Of a stretch of 64,000 nt of DNA, positions 54,010 through 62,768 are shown in pieces (position 1 is the first letter of the stretch; the number at the start of each line of letters is the position of its first letter). The notes beneath the pieces are model-generated. The model was given only the letters and a program-made list of their open reading frames with translations, was not told the origin of the DNA and ran no database searches. The DNA lies in contig JAGCXQ010000031.1 of the NCBI GenBank assembly GCA_017961235.1, positions 1-64,000 on the forward strand. The letters are read 5' to 3'. The translations under genes were made by a program, and so were the position numbers. Source of the DNA: Clostridiales bacterium (lineage in GTDB: Bacteria; Bacillota; Clostridia; Saccharofermentanales; Saccharofermentanaceae).

Positions 54010-55449
54010 TTACATTAATCTCCAGGCTTTCGGATACAGATTCTTCAGTACCCCTCCGGTGACCTTCGCAAATCCTAGAGGAAGGCCCTCTACCGCTACA
54101 ACGATATACTCTCCCTGATCGAGCATCTCCGTCTCCTGATCTTCCAGCATGATCGTCTCACAGCGCAGATACCGGAGAAGCCGCTCATCGTCTCTTCCTA
54201 AGGAAAAGAACCTTGAAGAACGGATATTCTCTACAGGAAGTTCCAGAGCCAGCGCCTGCGACGGGATAAAGGTCCGTCCTTTCGCCGTCTCTTTGATCTC
54301 TCCCGGAAAATCACCCATCTTTACGACTTTGAGTCCGGAAAAGAGCTTTTCCGACAGCGGGAGCATGTGTACCTTATCCTTATGTAGAATAAAGTCCGTA
54401 CGGATCCGGTCAATATATGAAGAAGCCGATTCCTCTGTAAGAAGGCCCTTCATGAAGTCTTCGAAGCATTCTCTTGCTTTGACGAAAACGAACTGGGAAG
54501 ATCCCGGATTCTTCGTGGTCTTTCTCGGATCGTCCTCAGCGCTGGCCTCTGAAGAACTCTTTCGAAGGTGTACACAGAAATGTCCTTCTCCCTCTGTCTT
54601 ATGCGGCCAGATACGCATCATGCCCTCGTCATCGTGCGTCACGCCGGGAAGATCGCGATGCGGGATGATCTCGTATTCCGGATGATTGGACAGGAATGCA
54701 TGGATACGATCTTCATTCTCCGCTTCTCCAAAGGTACAGGTCGAATAAACGATACATCCTCCGGGCTTAAGCATCTCATGCGCATATTCCAGAATATTGC
54801 TCTGGATCGGCACGCAGCTCGAAGGACCGAACTTCTCCCAGCTCTTCGGTGCAAATGGGTCTCTTCGGAACATTCCTTCGCCGGAGCATGGTGCATCGAT
54901 GATGATCCGGTCAAAAAAGGAACGGAATGTCTTGACCATATGTGCCGGATCTTCATTTAAGATCACGACATTATCCGCGCCACACCTCTCCAGATTACGA
55001 AGAAGCGCACGGGAACGCTCGGCATTGATCTCATTGGCGATCAGGAGCCCCTCGCCCTTCAGGTCTTCCGCTATACGGGTCGCTTTACCTCCGGGGGCAG
55101 CACACATATCGAGGATATACTCTCCGGGCTTCGTTCCTAGTACAGATGCGGGAAGCATTGCGGACGGTTCCTGGATATAATAGGCGCCCGCGTGATAATA
55201 CGGATCTTTTCCCAAAGATACATCCGGCGTATAAAATCCCCCGTCGCACCAGGCAACCGGATCTCCTGAAAGATCCATATCCTTCATGTAGTCGTTATAT
55301 GAATCAGAACCGATCTTCAGCCGGTTCCACCTAATGCCGTGGACAGGTGCTTTTTCATAGGACGCAAAGAAATCGGCCTCCTCGGAAAGGCGGCCTTTCT
55401 CTTCAAAGTACGTATGCATTCTGGATGTAAAAGCTTCCGGCAGTTTCAT
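54010..55449 (-). CDS. RsmF-like 16S rRNA (cytosine-C5)-methyltransferase
   Basis: A 479-residue NOL1/NOP2/Sun-type RNA m5C methyltransferase. It has a SAM-binding CAAPGGKATRIAEDL, a DAPCSGEGMFRRDP segment with the resolving Cys and, later, STCTFGEAENE with the catalytic Cys. The C-terminal 150 residues look like the extra PUA-like part of the RsmF/YebU group. It overlaps the peptidase gene by 4 bases, so translation is coupled. Confidence 0.9.
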   Translation of the reverse strand: MKLPEAFTSRMHTYFEEKGRLSEEADFFASYEKAPVHGIRWNRLKIGSDSYNDYMKDMDLSGDPVAWCDGGFYTPDVSLGKDPYYHAGAYYIQEPSAMLPASVLGTKPGEYILDMCAAPGGKATRIAEDLKGEGLLIANEINAERSRALLRNLERCGADNVVILNEDPAHMVKTFRSFFDRIIIDAPCSGEGMFRRDPFAPKSWEKFGPSSCVPIQSNILEYAHEMLKPGGCIVYSTCTFGEAENEDRIHAFLSNHPEYEIIPHRDLPGVTHDDEGMMRIWPHKTEGEGHFCVHLRKSSSEASAEDDPRKTTKNPGSSQFVFVKARECFEDFMKGLLTEESASSYIDRIRTDFILHKDKVHMLPLSEKLFSGLKVVKMGDFPGEIKETAKGRTFIPSQALALELPVENIRSSRFFSLGRDDERLLRYLRCETIMLEDQETEMLDQGEYIVVAVEGLPLGFAKVTGGVLKNLYPKAWRLM

Positions 55450-57149
55450 AGATCGAGATAATCACACACCTGATATGCGATCTTCTTCATAACATCCAGC
55501 GAGAACGGTGACTCCAGACCCGCGGACTCCACAAGGTCGATCAGCGTCTTGGTGCCGCCTGCCGCGCAGAGATGCTCATAGATCGTCATGGCTTTCTTTC
55601 TGTTCTTTCTGGAGATGCTCCAGATCTGAAGTGCACATACCTGCGCCAGACAGTAATCGATATAGTAGAACGGAGAGGTAAAGATATGTTCCTTCTTCAT
55701 CCAGGCACCGCCCAGTTCATAGAACTCATCGCCATCATAATCGATATCCGGCTGATACTTCTTCTCCAGTTCTCTCCATGCGGTATGACGCTCTGCCGGA
55801 GTCATATCCGGATTGCTATATACGACATGCTGGTACTCATCCACGAGACATCCGTAAGGAAGGAACAGGATCGCCAGCGTCATATGCTGCTGACGGTATG
55901 CATCCGCATTGTCCCCGAAGAACATCTCCATGTAAGGATATGTCATATACTCCATCGCAGTGGAGTGGATCTCGCAGGCCTCAAGCGTCGGTGACAGACA
56001 CTCGATAAACTGGGACGAGTCGATGCTTCGAAGCGCCGCATAGGCGTGTCCGGACTCATGTACCATCGTCGCCACGTCATCTGCTGTATGATTGGCATTC
56101 ATGAGAATAAACGGAATACCATAGTCCAGAAGGCTCGCGCAGTATCCGCCGGTCGCCTTATTCTGTCTGGAGAAAAGATCCATAAAGTCATGGTCTCCGA
56201 GCACTTCGAAGAAACTCGGTTTCTTATCGAACATCTTGGCGAACATCTTTGATCCTGTCTGAAAGTATTCCTCCTGCGGGATCTCCGGAGTCGGGTTTCC
56301 GTTTACAAAGAGGCATGGCAGATCGTAGTAAAGAAGCTTATCCAGATCGAGACGGTTCTTCTGAAGCCGTCTGATCTCGGAAGTGATCGGCACGATATAC
56401 TTCACGACATTATCCCGGAATTCTTTTACTTTCGCCGGATCATAGTCATATCTTTCCATACGCTTATAGCCAAGCTCGACAAAGTCTTTAAACCCAAGTT
56501 TTCTGGCGATCTGTGTACGGATGCGGACCATGTTGTCATAGATCTCGTCAAATTTCGCTTTCTGGCCGGCATAGTAATCGGATACAGCCTTATGTGCCTT
56601 CTTTCTTACCTCTCTGTCTGTTGACTCGAGGTATGGCGTCATCGTGGAGATCGTATGATGTGTCCCCTTAAAGACGATATCCGCTTCCGAAAGGATCTGG
56701 CTGTAGTCATTCTCGAGAGAACTCTCCTCGGCAAGATCTTCGAGGACCTCGGAATTAACGATCTCACGCTGGTTCTGGGTCTTTCGGAAGATCATCTCAC
56801 CGAATCTCTCTTCGAGTTCCGTTCTGATCTCCGAATGAAGGAGTGCCGTATAGACAGTCGCGGACAGATCGGAGATGACCGGATAGTTCTCATCGAAGAA
56901 ATCCATCTCATCATTCCAGAACTGATCTGCTGTATTTAAGTCATGCCGGATCATGCAGATCGTATATGCCGTGTCAAAAGCACTCATTTCGCGCTGAAAT
57001 GCCATGATGGCTGTCTCAGCCGCTTCGGGTTCACGGGCCGCCATCAGCTTTAATCTCGTGCTCATCGCACATTCACGGAACTGTTCCACCGAGGGACGGA
57101 CGTACTCGATCTCCGAGAACTTCGGCATTTTCATATTTTCATCCGGCAT
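55446..57149 (-). CDS. M3-family oligoendopeptidase (PepF-like)
   Basis: A 567-residue zinc peptidase of family M3, which cuts short peptides in the cytosol. The zinc motif is HESGHAYAAL with the third ligand in EIHSTAMEY; the HPSY-like and FYYIDYCLAQVCALQIW regions near the C-terminus are typical. The start follows AGGAGAG by about 9 bases. No signal peptide is present. Confidence 0.93.
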   Translation of the reverse strand: MPDENMKMPKFSEIEYVRPSVEQFRECAMSTRLKLMAAREPEAAETAIMAFQREMSAFDTAYTICMIRHDLNTADQFWNDEMDFFDENYPVISDLSATVYTALLHSEIRTELEERFGEMIFRKTQNQREIVNSEVLEDLAEESSLENDYSQILSEADIVFKGTHHTISTMTPYLESTDREVRKKAHKAVSDYYAGQKAKFDEIYDNMVRIRTQIARKLGFKDFVELGYKRMERYDYDPAKVKEFRDNVVKYIVPITSEIRRLQKNRLDLDKLLYYDLPCLFVNGNPTPEIPQEEYFQTGSKMFAKMFDKKPSFFEVLGDHDFMDLFSRQNKATGGYCASLLDYGIPFILMNANHTADDVATMVHESGHAYAALRSIDSSQFIECLSPTLEACEIHSTAMEYMTYPYMEMFFGDNADAYRQQHMTLAILFLPYGCLVDEYQHVVYSNPDMTPAERHTAWRELEKKYQPDIDYDGDEFYELGGAWMKKEHIFTSPFYYIDYCLAQVCALQIWSISRKNRKKAMTIYEHLCAAGGTKTLIDLVESAGLESPFSLDVMKKIAYQVCDYLDL

Positions 57150-57182
57150 TTTTCTTCTCTCCTATTATTCCCTAACTGAGAA

Positions 57183-58916
57183 TCACATCTGTTCAACGAC
57201 CGGGATACCCAGCAGGTATGTACCGGCTTCGATAGCATCGCAAACGGCCTCGCAGAGCGCAAGTCTCGCAGTCTTAAGCTCCGCATCGTCTCCGCCTAAG
57301 ATCGAGCAGTTGTTGTAGAAGCGGTTGAAGCTTCTTGCGATCTGGGCAACGGCTCTGGATACCATGAACGGCTCATTGCTGGAGGCGGCCTTCTTTATTG
57401 CTTCCGGAAGATCTGCGATCATCTTCACACAGGCAAATTCCTCATCGCCACTGAGCATATTCAGAAGATCACTTCCCGATCCTGCCGGTGTGAAGCCCTG
57501 CTCTTTCGCTTTTCTCAGGATCGAGCGTGTACGTGCATATGTGTAGATAAGATACGGTGCGGTATCTCCCTCGAAGTCGAGCATCGTATCCCAGGAGAAT
57601 ACGATATCTCTTTCTCTTCCGGCCTTGACGTAGGTGTAGATGACCGCACCCAGTCCGACTTTCTCGGCGATCGCTTTCAGCTCATCATCGGACAGATCCG
57701 AGTTTCTCTGCTCGGCATTGGCCTTGATGAGCTCATATGTCTTCGCGACACTCTCATTGAGAAGATCCTCGAGAGTAACGATATTTCCTTCACGTGTACT
57801 GAACTTCATGTTCTGGAACTTAACAAGGCCGAATCCGACGTGCTCGCAGTTCTTCGCGAAAGGCATGCCCGCCTTCTCAAGTACGGCAAAGACCTGCTGG
57901 AAATGAAGCGCCTGCGGCATACCGACAACATAGATGTTCTTGTCGAAGTGATACGTATCGTAACGGTATTTGGCGGCCGCGAGGTCACGGGACGCGTAGA
58001 TCGTGGTTCCGTCAGACTTTAAGATGATGCACGGCGGAAGCTTCTTCTCGTCGAGCATAACGACCTGAGCGCCTTCGCTCTCTACGAGAAGGCCCTTTTC
58101 GCGGAGCATGTCAACGATTCCCGGGATGAGGTTGCTGTAGTAGCTCTCACCGTTATAGTTATCAAAGGATACGCCCATTCTGTCATAGAGCTTATTGAAT
58201 TCTTTGAGGGAGAGGTCACGGAAACGTGTCCAGAGCGCCACTTCCTCCTCACAGCCGTCTTCGAGCTTTTTGAAGTTCTCTCTGGCGACGGTGGTAAGGT
58301 TTTCGTCTTTCTTCTCTTCTTCATGGAACTTCACGTAGATACGCAGAAGCTCGGCGATAGCGTCCTTTTCAAGCGCTTCTTCGTCGCCCCAGAGACGGAA
58401 AGCCGTGATCAGCTTACCGAACTGCGTGCCGTAATCGCCGAGATGGTTCATACGGACGACCTTATAACCCAGCTTCTCATATATGCGGGAAAGTGAGTGG
58501 CCGAGGATCGTGGTAAAAGCGTGGCCTACATGGAACGGCTTCGCGATGTTCGGGGAGGAATACTCGATGATAACGGTCTTGCCGGATCCTTCCTCCGACT
58601 GGCCGAAAGATGTGCCCTTCTCGATCACCTCGCTCAGAACTTCCTTGGCAAAAGCACCTCTATCCACGAAGAAATTAAGATACGGTCCTTTTGCTTCCAC
58701 CATAGAAAGCCATGGCTCACTGAGCTTATCACTGGAAGAAAGATCCGAAGCGATCATGTTCGGTGCTTTTCGCATCGTCTTCGCCAGAGCGAAGCACGGG
58801 AAGGCAAAATCACCCATATCTTCCTGCGGAGGTATCTCGATCAGACGGTTTACGCTCTCCAGATCCATCTCCGTCAATTCTGATACTTTTTTCGCCACAG
58901 CCAGTCTAAAATCCAT
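57183..58916 (-). CDS. argS: Arginyl-tRNA synthetase
   Basis: A 577-residue class I synthetase. The N-terminal Arg-tRNA add-1 domain is followed by the HIGH motif (HVGHAFTT, after SSPNIAKPF), the KMSKS-like region with FSTREGN, and the C-terminal anticodon-binding DALR domain ending AGTYLLGIPVVEQM. The upstream region carries TATAAT on the minus strand and an AT-rich start but no T-box, so control by tRNA is not indicated. Confidence 0.97.
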   Translation of the reverse strand: MDFRLAVAKKVSELTEMDLESVNRLIEIPPQEDMGDFAFPCFALAKTMRKAPNMIASDLSSSDKLSEPWLSMVEAKGPYLNFFVDRGAFAKEVLSEVIEKGTSFGQSEEGSGKTVIIEYSSPNIAKPFHVGHAFTTILGHSLSRIYEKLGYKVVRMNHLGDYGTQFGKLITAFRLWGDEEALEKDAIAELLRIYVKFHEEEKKDENLTTVARENFKKLEDGCEEEVALWTRFRDLSLKEFNKLYDRMGVSFDNYNGESYYSNLIPGIVDMLREKGLLVESEGAQVVMLDEKKLPPCIILKSDGTTIYASRDLAAAKYRYDTYHFDKNIYVVGMPQALHFQQVFAVLEKAGMPFAKNCEHVGFGLVKFQNMKFSTREGNIVTLEDLLNESVAKTYELIKANAEQRNSDLSDDELKAIAEKVGLGAVIYTYVKAGRERDIVFSWDTMLDFEGDTAPYLIYTYARTRSILRKAKEQGFTPAGSGSDLLNMLSGDEEFACVKMIADLPEAIKKAASSNEPFMVSRAVAQIARSFNRFYNNCSILGGDDAELKTARLALCEAVCDAIEAGTYLLGIPVVEQM

Positions 58917-59042
58917 GTTTTTAACACCTATCTTTCTTGATTCTTATCATTTCAATAACATTCGTCCGTATATTATACTATATAATCAGCATTTGTGATA
59001 TGATAGGTTCTAATTTGAAATGACGTAAACAGGGGGCTTTTT

Positions 59043-60002
59043 ATGTTTGCCTATATATTTGATACCAGATACATGTACTTGATCGGGCCGTTTTTTACCC
59101 TGCTGCTTACGTTTATCTCGATCCGCCACCAGAATAAGAGACTTCCTTCCGACGGAGGAAGAGCTTTTGCCGTAGATGGCGCCTCCGCCAAAGGAAAACC
59201 GACATCGGCCGGCGTGATCTTCATCTCCTGCATGTTCGTAGGTGTCGGTCTTTTCTCCCATGTCACCTGGCAGTATGCACTTCTTTATGCCTGTGCGATG
59301 GCTGCAATGATCTGCGGATACTTAGATGACAAGAACCCATGGTCTGCGACGAAAAAAGGACTGACAGACGTTATTATCGCTGTCGCTTCCGGAACTCTGG
59401 CATCTTTCCTGTTCCCGCTTGAGATCGACATATTCCTTCTTAAGACCTCGATCGAGATCCCGCAGCCGCTTTATATCTTCCTGGCATCCGTACTCGTATG
59501 GGTATCGATCAATTTTGCCAATGCATCCGACGGTGTCGATGGACTCTGCGGAAACCTCACGATGGTCTCCACGGTAACGTTCTTTGCCATGAGTATCATG
59601 ACGAAGCGCTTCTCCATGATGAACAATGTCATGCTTTATCTTTGCATCGTTCTTCTCGTGTATCTGTGGTACAACTGCCATCCGAGCACACTTCTTATGG
59701 GTGACTCCGGATCTCAGGCAATCGGCGTCTTCCTTGCTTTCTTCGCGATGGCAACAGGTAATCCTCTGTCGTATATCATCATCTGCCTGCCGCTCGTTCT
59801 CGACGGCGGTTCCTCCCTCTTTAAGCTGGCAGTATGCCGCGTGACGAAAAAGAAGTTCATGAGTAAGATAAGAACCCCTCTTCACGACCACTGCAGAAAA
59901 GAGTGGAGCTGGCCGAATCAGATGGTCACAGAAAGATTCACCCTCATTCATATCATGATTGAGGGCGCGTATCTTATCTTATTATATTTCTCTCTTTATT
60001 AA
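59043..60002 (+). CDS. MraY-like UDP-GlcNAc/MurNAc-pentapeptide phosphotransferase family protein
   Basis: A 319-residue protein with about ten spans. It has NASDGVDGLCGN and MGDSGSQAIG, the metal/Asp motifs of the MraY/WecA/TagO family, and PLHDHCRKEWSWPNQMVTERF, which resembles the MraY motif PLHHHFE..GWSE. It would join UDP-sugar phosphate to undecaprenyl phosphate. Unlike usual mraY it is not among cell-division and wall (dcw) genes, so it may be a second copy or the only mraY displaced. A GGGGGC ribosome site precedes the ATG. Confidence 0.85.
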   Translation: MFAYIFDTRYMYLIGPFFTLLLTFISIRHQNKRLPSDGGRAFAVDGASAKGKPTSAGVIFISCMFVGVGLFSHVTWQYALLYACAMAAMICGYLDDKNPWSATKKGLTDVIIAVASGTLASFLFPLEIDIFLLKTSIEIPQPLYIFLASVLVWVSINFANASDGVDGLCGNLTMVSTVTFFAMSIMTKRFSMMNNVMLYLCIVLLVYLWYNCHPSTLLMGDSGSQAIGVFLAFFAMATGNPLSYIIICLPLVLDGGSSLFKLAVCRVTKKKFMSKIRTPLHDHCRKEWSWPNQMVTERFTLIHIMIEGAYLILLYFSLY

Positions 60003-60014
60003 TTCCGGGAAGTA

Positions 60015-60806
60015 TCAGAAATCCAGGAAATCCTCATCTACCGACTCGGATGTATCTTCACGAAGATCCATCTTCTCTTTATAGTCATCTTCAAGGATAG
60101 TCTCTTTAAACTCCTCTTTTTCCTTGATCCGCTTCATGAGCGGTCTGTCTTCAAACGGATTGACTGCAAGCTCGGAAATATCCACCATGGTATCATCATC
60201 TGAAGACTGAGACGCTTCTGCAGGGACAGATGTTTCCTGTTCTTTCTCTGATTCAGAATCAGCACCGATCGGAGGCATCTTAAATCCGGTATCCGGGTAA
60301 GCCATGCGGTCGATCTGCTCATCGATAGATAGCTCTTCTTCTGCCTGTGCAGCCTGTCTCTGAGCCTCTTTCTCCGCTTCTTCCGCCGAAGCAGCATCTT
60401 TTCTGGCCTGGGCCTTATCTTTCGCAGCCTGGATCGCTTTCTTCATTTCCTCGGTAGCGATCTTCTTTTCTTCTTCTTCTTTCTTCTTTGCGAGTTCTTC
60501 ACGCTCACGGCAGAGGCGTCTCAACTCCTCAGCGCGCTGGCGTTCTTTCTCTTTCGCACGGCGGATCTCTTCATTAGCAACCTCAAGTCCGAGTCTCTGA
60601 AGTTCCTCCTGCTCAGGAGAAAGCGCAGGCTTCTGCGCCAGTTCCATAACACTCTTCTTTTCCTTCTCCTGCACGGATACAGTAACTTCCAGTTTTTTCG
60701 CCGATGGCGGAGTAAAATCCGAAGCCGCATCCAGGATCTCCTGCATATCCGGCAGTTTGATCATAGACTCGAATTTATATTTTCTTTCTTTTTTCTCTTC
60801 ACTCAT
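60015..60806 (-). CDS. Acidic coiled-coil protein, unknown
   Basis: A 263-residue protein of unknown function. Residues 60-170 are a strong coiled coil rich in Lys, Glu, Arg and Ala; the flanks are acidic, with motifs such as SIDEQIDRMAYPDTGFKMPPIG and an acidic end. It has no membrane segment. It lies 15 bases downstream of the PP2C gene and is likely part of the same operon, perhaps an adaptor. Confidence 0.6.
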   Translation of the reverse strand: MSEEKKERKYKFESMIKLPDMQEILDAASDFTPPSAKKLEVTVSVQEKEKKSVMELAQKPALSPEQEELQRLGLEVANEEIRRAKEKERQRAEELRRLCREREELAKKKEEEEKKIATEEMKKAIQAAKDKAQARKDAASAEEAEKEAQRQAAQAEEELSIDEQIDRMAYPDTGFKMPPIGADSESEKEQETSVPAEASQSSDDDTMVDISELAVNPFEDRPLMKRIKEKEEFKETILEDDYKEKMDLREDTSESVDEDFLDF

Positions 60807-60821
60807 GATCCATCCCCCAAA

Positions 60822-61991
60822 TCAGATCAGTTTCAATATCAATAGGATGACCGTTACTAAAAATGCACCGGTCATAAGCAGAAATGCCCACAGCGGAACC
60901 ATCTTGGGTGCTATATCAGATGATGGTTTCTGCACTTCAGGCGCTCCGGCTTTTTCCCCGTTATCTGCCGGAATCTGCTTCTTTTCCTCATTCTTTTTCT
61001 CGCTCGTTTCTACATTTTCTGTAGAAGGAGCCGCTGTCTCTTTCTTCTCTTCCGGTTCATCCTCGGAAGGCGCCGCTCCTGCCGGCGGTAACGGTTTACC
61101 GCTGCTTAATGCCGATAGGATCTCCTGCGCATGTTTTACTTTCGGTATCCACTCCATCTGTACAGCACGGATCGTATCCTCGTGATTTCTCTGGAATTTT
61201 GCTTTCGCATCTTTCATCGAAGAGAAATCAGGAGCAGCTGTCTCCGGCAGATAGAGAATACCTACGGAAGCATCATCGGTATTCTGACCTGCGCCGATCA
61301 CGAATTCCTTGATCGTAGAAGCCAGCTCCTCTTCCGCCTGTTCTTTTCCCTTGGAAGCAAGCTCCGCAAGACGTGCTACGACCGGACGGACAAGCTGCGT
61401 GGAAGAGTCATAGACCATCTCCTCGACGCCATCCGACATCAGTACAAAAGCATGCGTCTCATCCGTTGTCGAACGAATGAAACGGAGATATTCCTGGGCA
61501 TTCGGGAACGTAATGAAGTATGTGGATGACGCATTCTCACCATTAGACGGAAGCGTCAGCGGAGATACGCCGTGCGATGAGACGCGGCAGATCAGTCCGT
61601 CTCCGATATGACCTGCAAGTACGAGGTCTCCTTTGACTGCAACAAAAAGCAGCGTACAGGAAAGTCTTTCCAGTCCGTCGAGCTGATGCTCCACAAGAAG
61701 ATCCGCCATCGAAGAATGCACGGCTGTTACCAGAAGGCTTCTCGACAGACTCTCCCTGTTTTCAAAATAGAATGCATCGAAGTGGTCACAAAGAAGGTTA
61801 GCGATACAATCTACTGCGCACTTGGAGCCGAAACGTGCATGCGTATATTTCGATCCGCCGGCGCCATCGGATACACAGACAACAGAAACACCATTGCGGG
61901 AAAGCGTGCAGGACGCATCTTCACAGGGTGTGCCACGGTTTATATGCTTATTTCCAATAAGCGAAACATTAACGAGTACGGGTTCTGCCAT
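60822..61991 (-). CDS. PP2C-family Ser/Thr phosphatase with C-terminal membrane anchor
   Basis: A 389-residue PPM phosphatase. The metal-binding residues are in CEDASC, VSDGAGGSKY, HIGDGLICRV and LMSDGVEEMVY. After about residue 265 follow a Pro/Glu/Lys-rich linker and one C-terminal span (about 366-388), so the catalytic part is held at the membrane on the cytoplasmic side. It lies between the vWA gene and the coiled-coil gene. The three-gene order kinase-vWA-PP2C resembles the TerY-P triad. Confidence 0.9.
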   Translation of the reverse strand: MAEPVLVNVSLIGNKHINRGTPCEDASCTLSRNGVSVVCVSDGAGGSKYTHARFGSKCAVDCIANLLCDHFDAFYFENRESLSRSLLVTAVHSSMADLLVEHQLDGLERLSCTLLFVAVKGDLVLAGHIGDGLICRVSSHGVSPLTLPSNGENASSTYFITFPNAQEYLRFIRSTTDETHAFVLMSDGVEEMVYDSSTQLVRPVVARLAELASKGKEQAEEELASTIKEFVIGAGQNTDDASVGILYLPETAAPDFSSMKDAKAKFQRNHEDTIRAVQMEWIPKVKHAQEILSALSSGKPLPPAGAAPSEDEPEEKKETAAPSTENVETSEKKNEEKKQIPADNGEKAGAPEVQKPSSDIAPKMVPLWAFLLMTGAFLVTVILLILKLI

Positions 61992-61994
61992 CGG

Positions 61995-62735
61995 TTACTG
62001 ATTCTCCTGAATTGCTTTGAAGAAGTCATCCATAGCCATGGCATTTCCTTCCGGTTCTGTATTGAGATTATAAAGAGCATCGTTACTCATGCTGTTCGAT
62101 ACGACGGAAGAACTACTCGAGCCGAGGAATGCGAAGAGCTTTCCGAACTGCGCGGTGCTGATGGAGATCGGCTTTTCTCTTTTGCCGGACAGACGCTGGA
62201 GCATCGGGAAATCCGCACTGCTGCCTACGCCGATATTAAACACGACGAGCTTATCGTTATCTTCCAGCTCACGGACAGCTTCGATCGCCTTTTCCATATT
62301 CTCTACGGCATTCGGGCCCTGCGGAGCACCATCGGTAATAACAACCAGCCAAGGCTGATAGTACTTGATGCCCATCTCCTTGTAGCCTTCTTTTCTCGCA
62401 TTCAGAAGTTCGAGCGCCGTAAGGATTCCTTCACCGATCGGCGTAAGGCTCGTTGTCGCCTGAAGACGCGGGATCGAAGAATCTTTACCGGTTTTTCCGA
62501 ACGGAAGGAAAATATCTACCGAACCGCCGAATGTGATGATAGCAATATCGGCAGACGATCTCGTCTCCTCATTATCACGGATAGAAGCAAAAAAGCTCTG
62601 CAGACCGTCATTTAACTGCTCGATCGGATATCCGGTCATCGAACCGCTGATATCCAGGCAGAAACAGATCGGCAGCCTTCTTCTTGTGCTGCTTCCGAAA
62701 TCCGATTTTGAAAAACCACCAACTTCATTACTCAT
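61995..62735 (-). CDS. vWA-domain protein (TerY-like)
   Basis: A 246-residue von Willebrand factor A domain with a complete MIDAS: D28, S30 and S32 in CLDISGSM, a Thr in the second loop (TSLTPIG) and an Asp in VITDGAPQGP. It is a cytosolic single-domain protein of TerY type. The gene starts MSNEVGGF after GGAGGATATA and ends 3 bases before PP2C. Confidence 0.9.
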   Translation of the reverse strand: MSNEVGGFSKSDFGSSTRRRLPICFCLDISGSMTGYPIEQLNDGLQSFFASIRDNEETRSSADIAIITFGGSVDIFLPFGKTGKDSSIPRLQATTSLTPIGEGILTALELLNARKEGYKEMGIKYYQPWLVVITDGAPQGPNAVENMEKAIEAVRELEDNDKLVVFNIGVGSSADFPMLQRLSGKREKPISISTAQFGKLFAFLGSSSSSVVSNSMSNDALYNLNTEPEGNAMAMDDFFKAIQENQ

Positions 62736-62768
62736 ACTATATCCTCCAAGATGATCCCTTCATACGGA

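Noticed and set aside
58917-59042. T-box or riboswitch in front of argS
   Set aside because: The leader is short and AT-rich, with no T-box sequence and no terminator hairpin.
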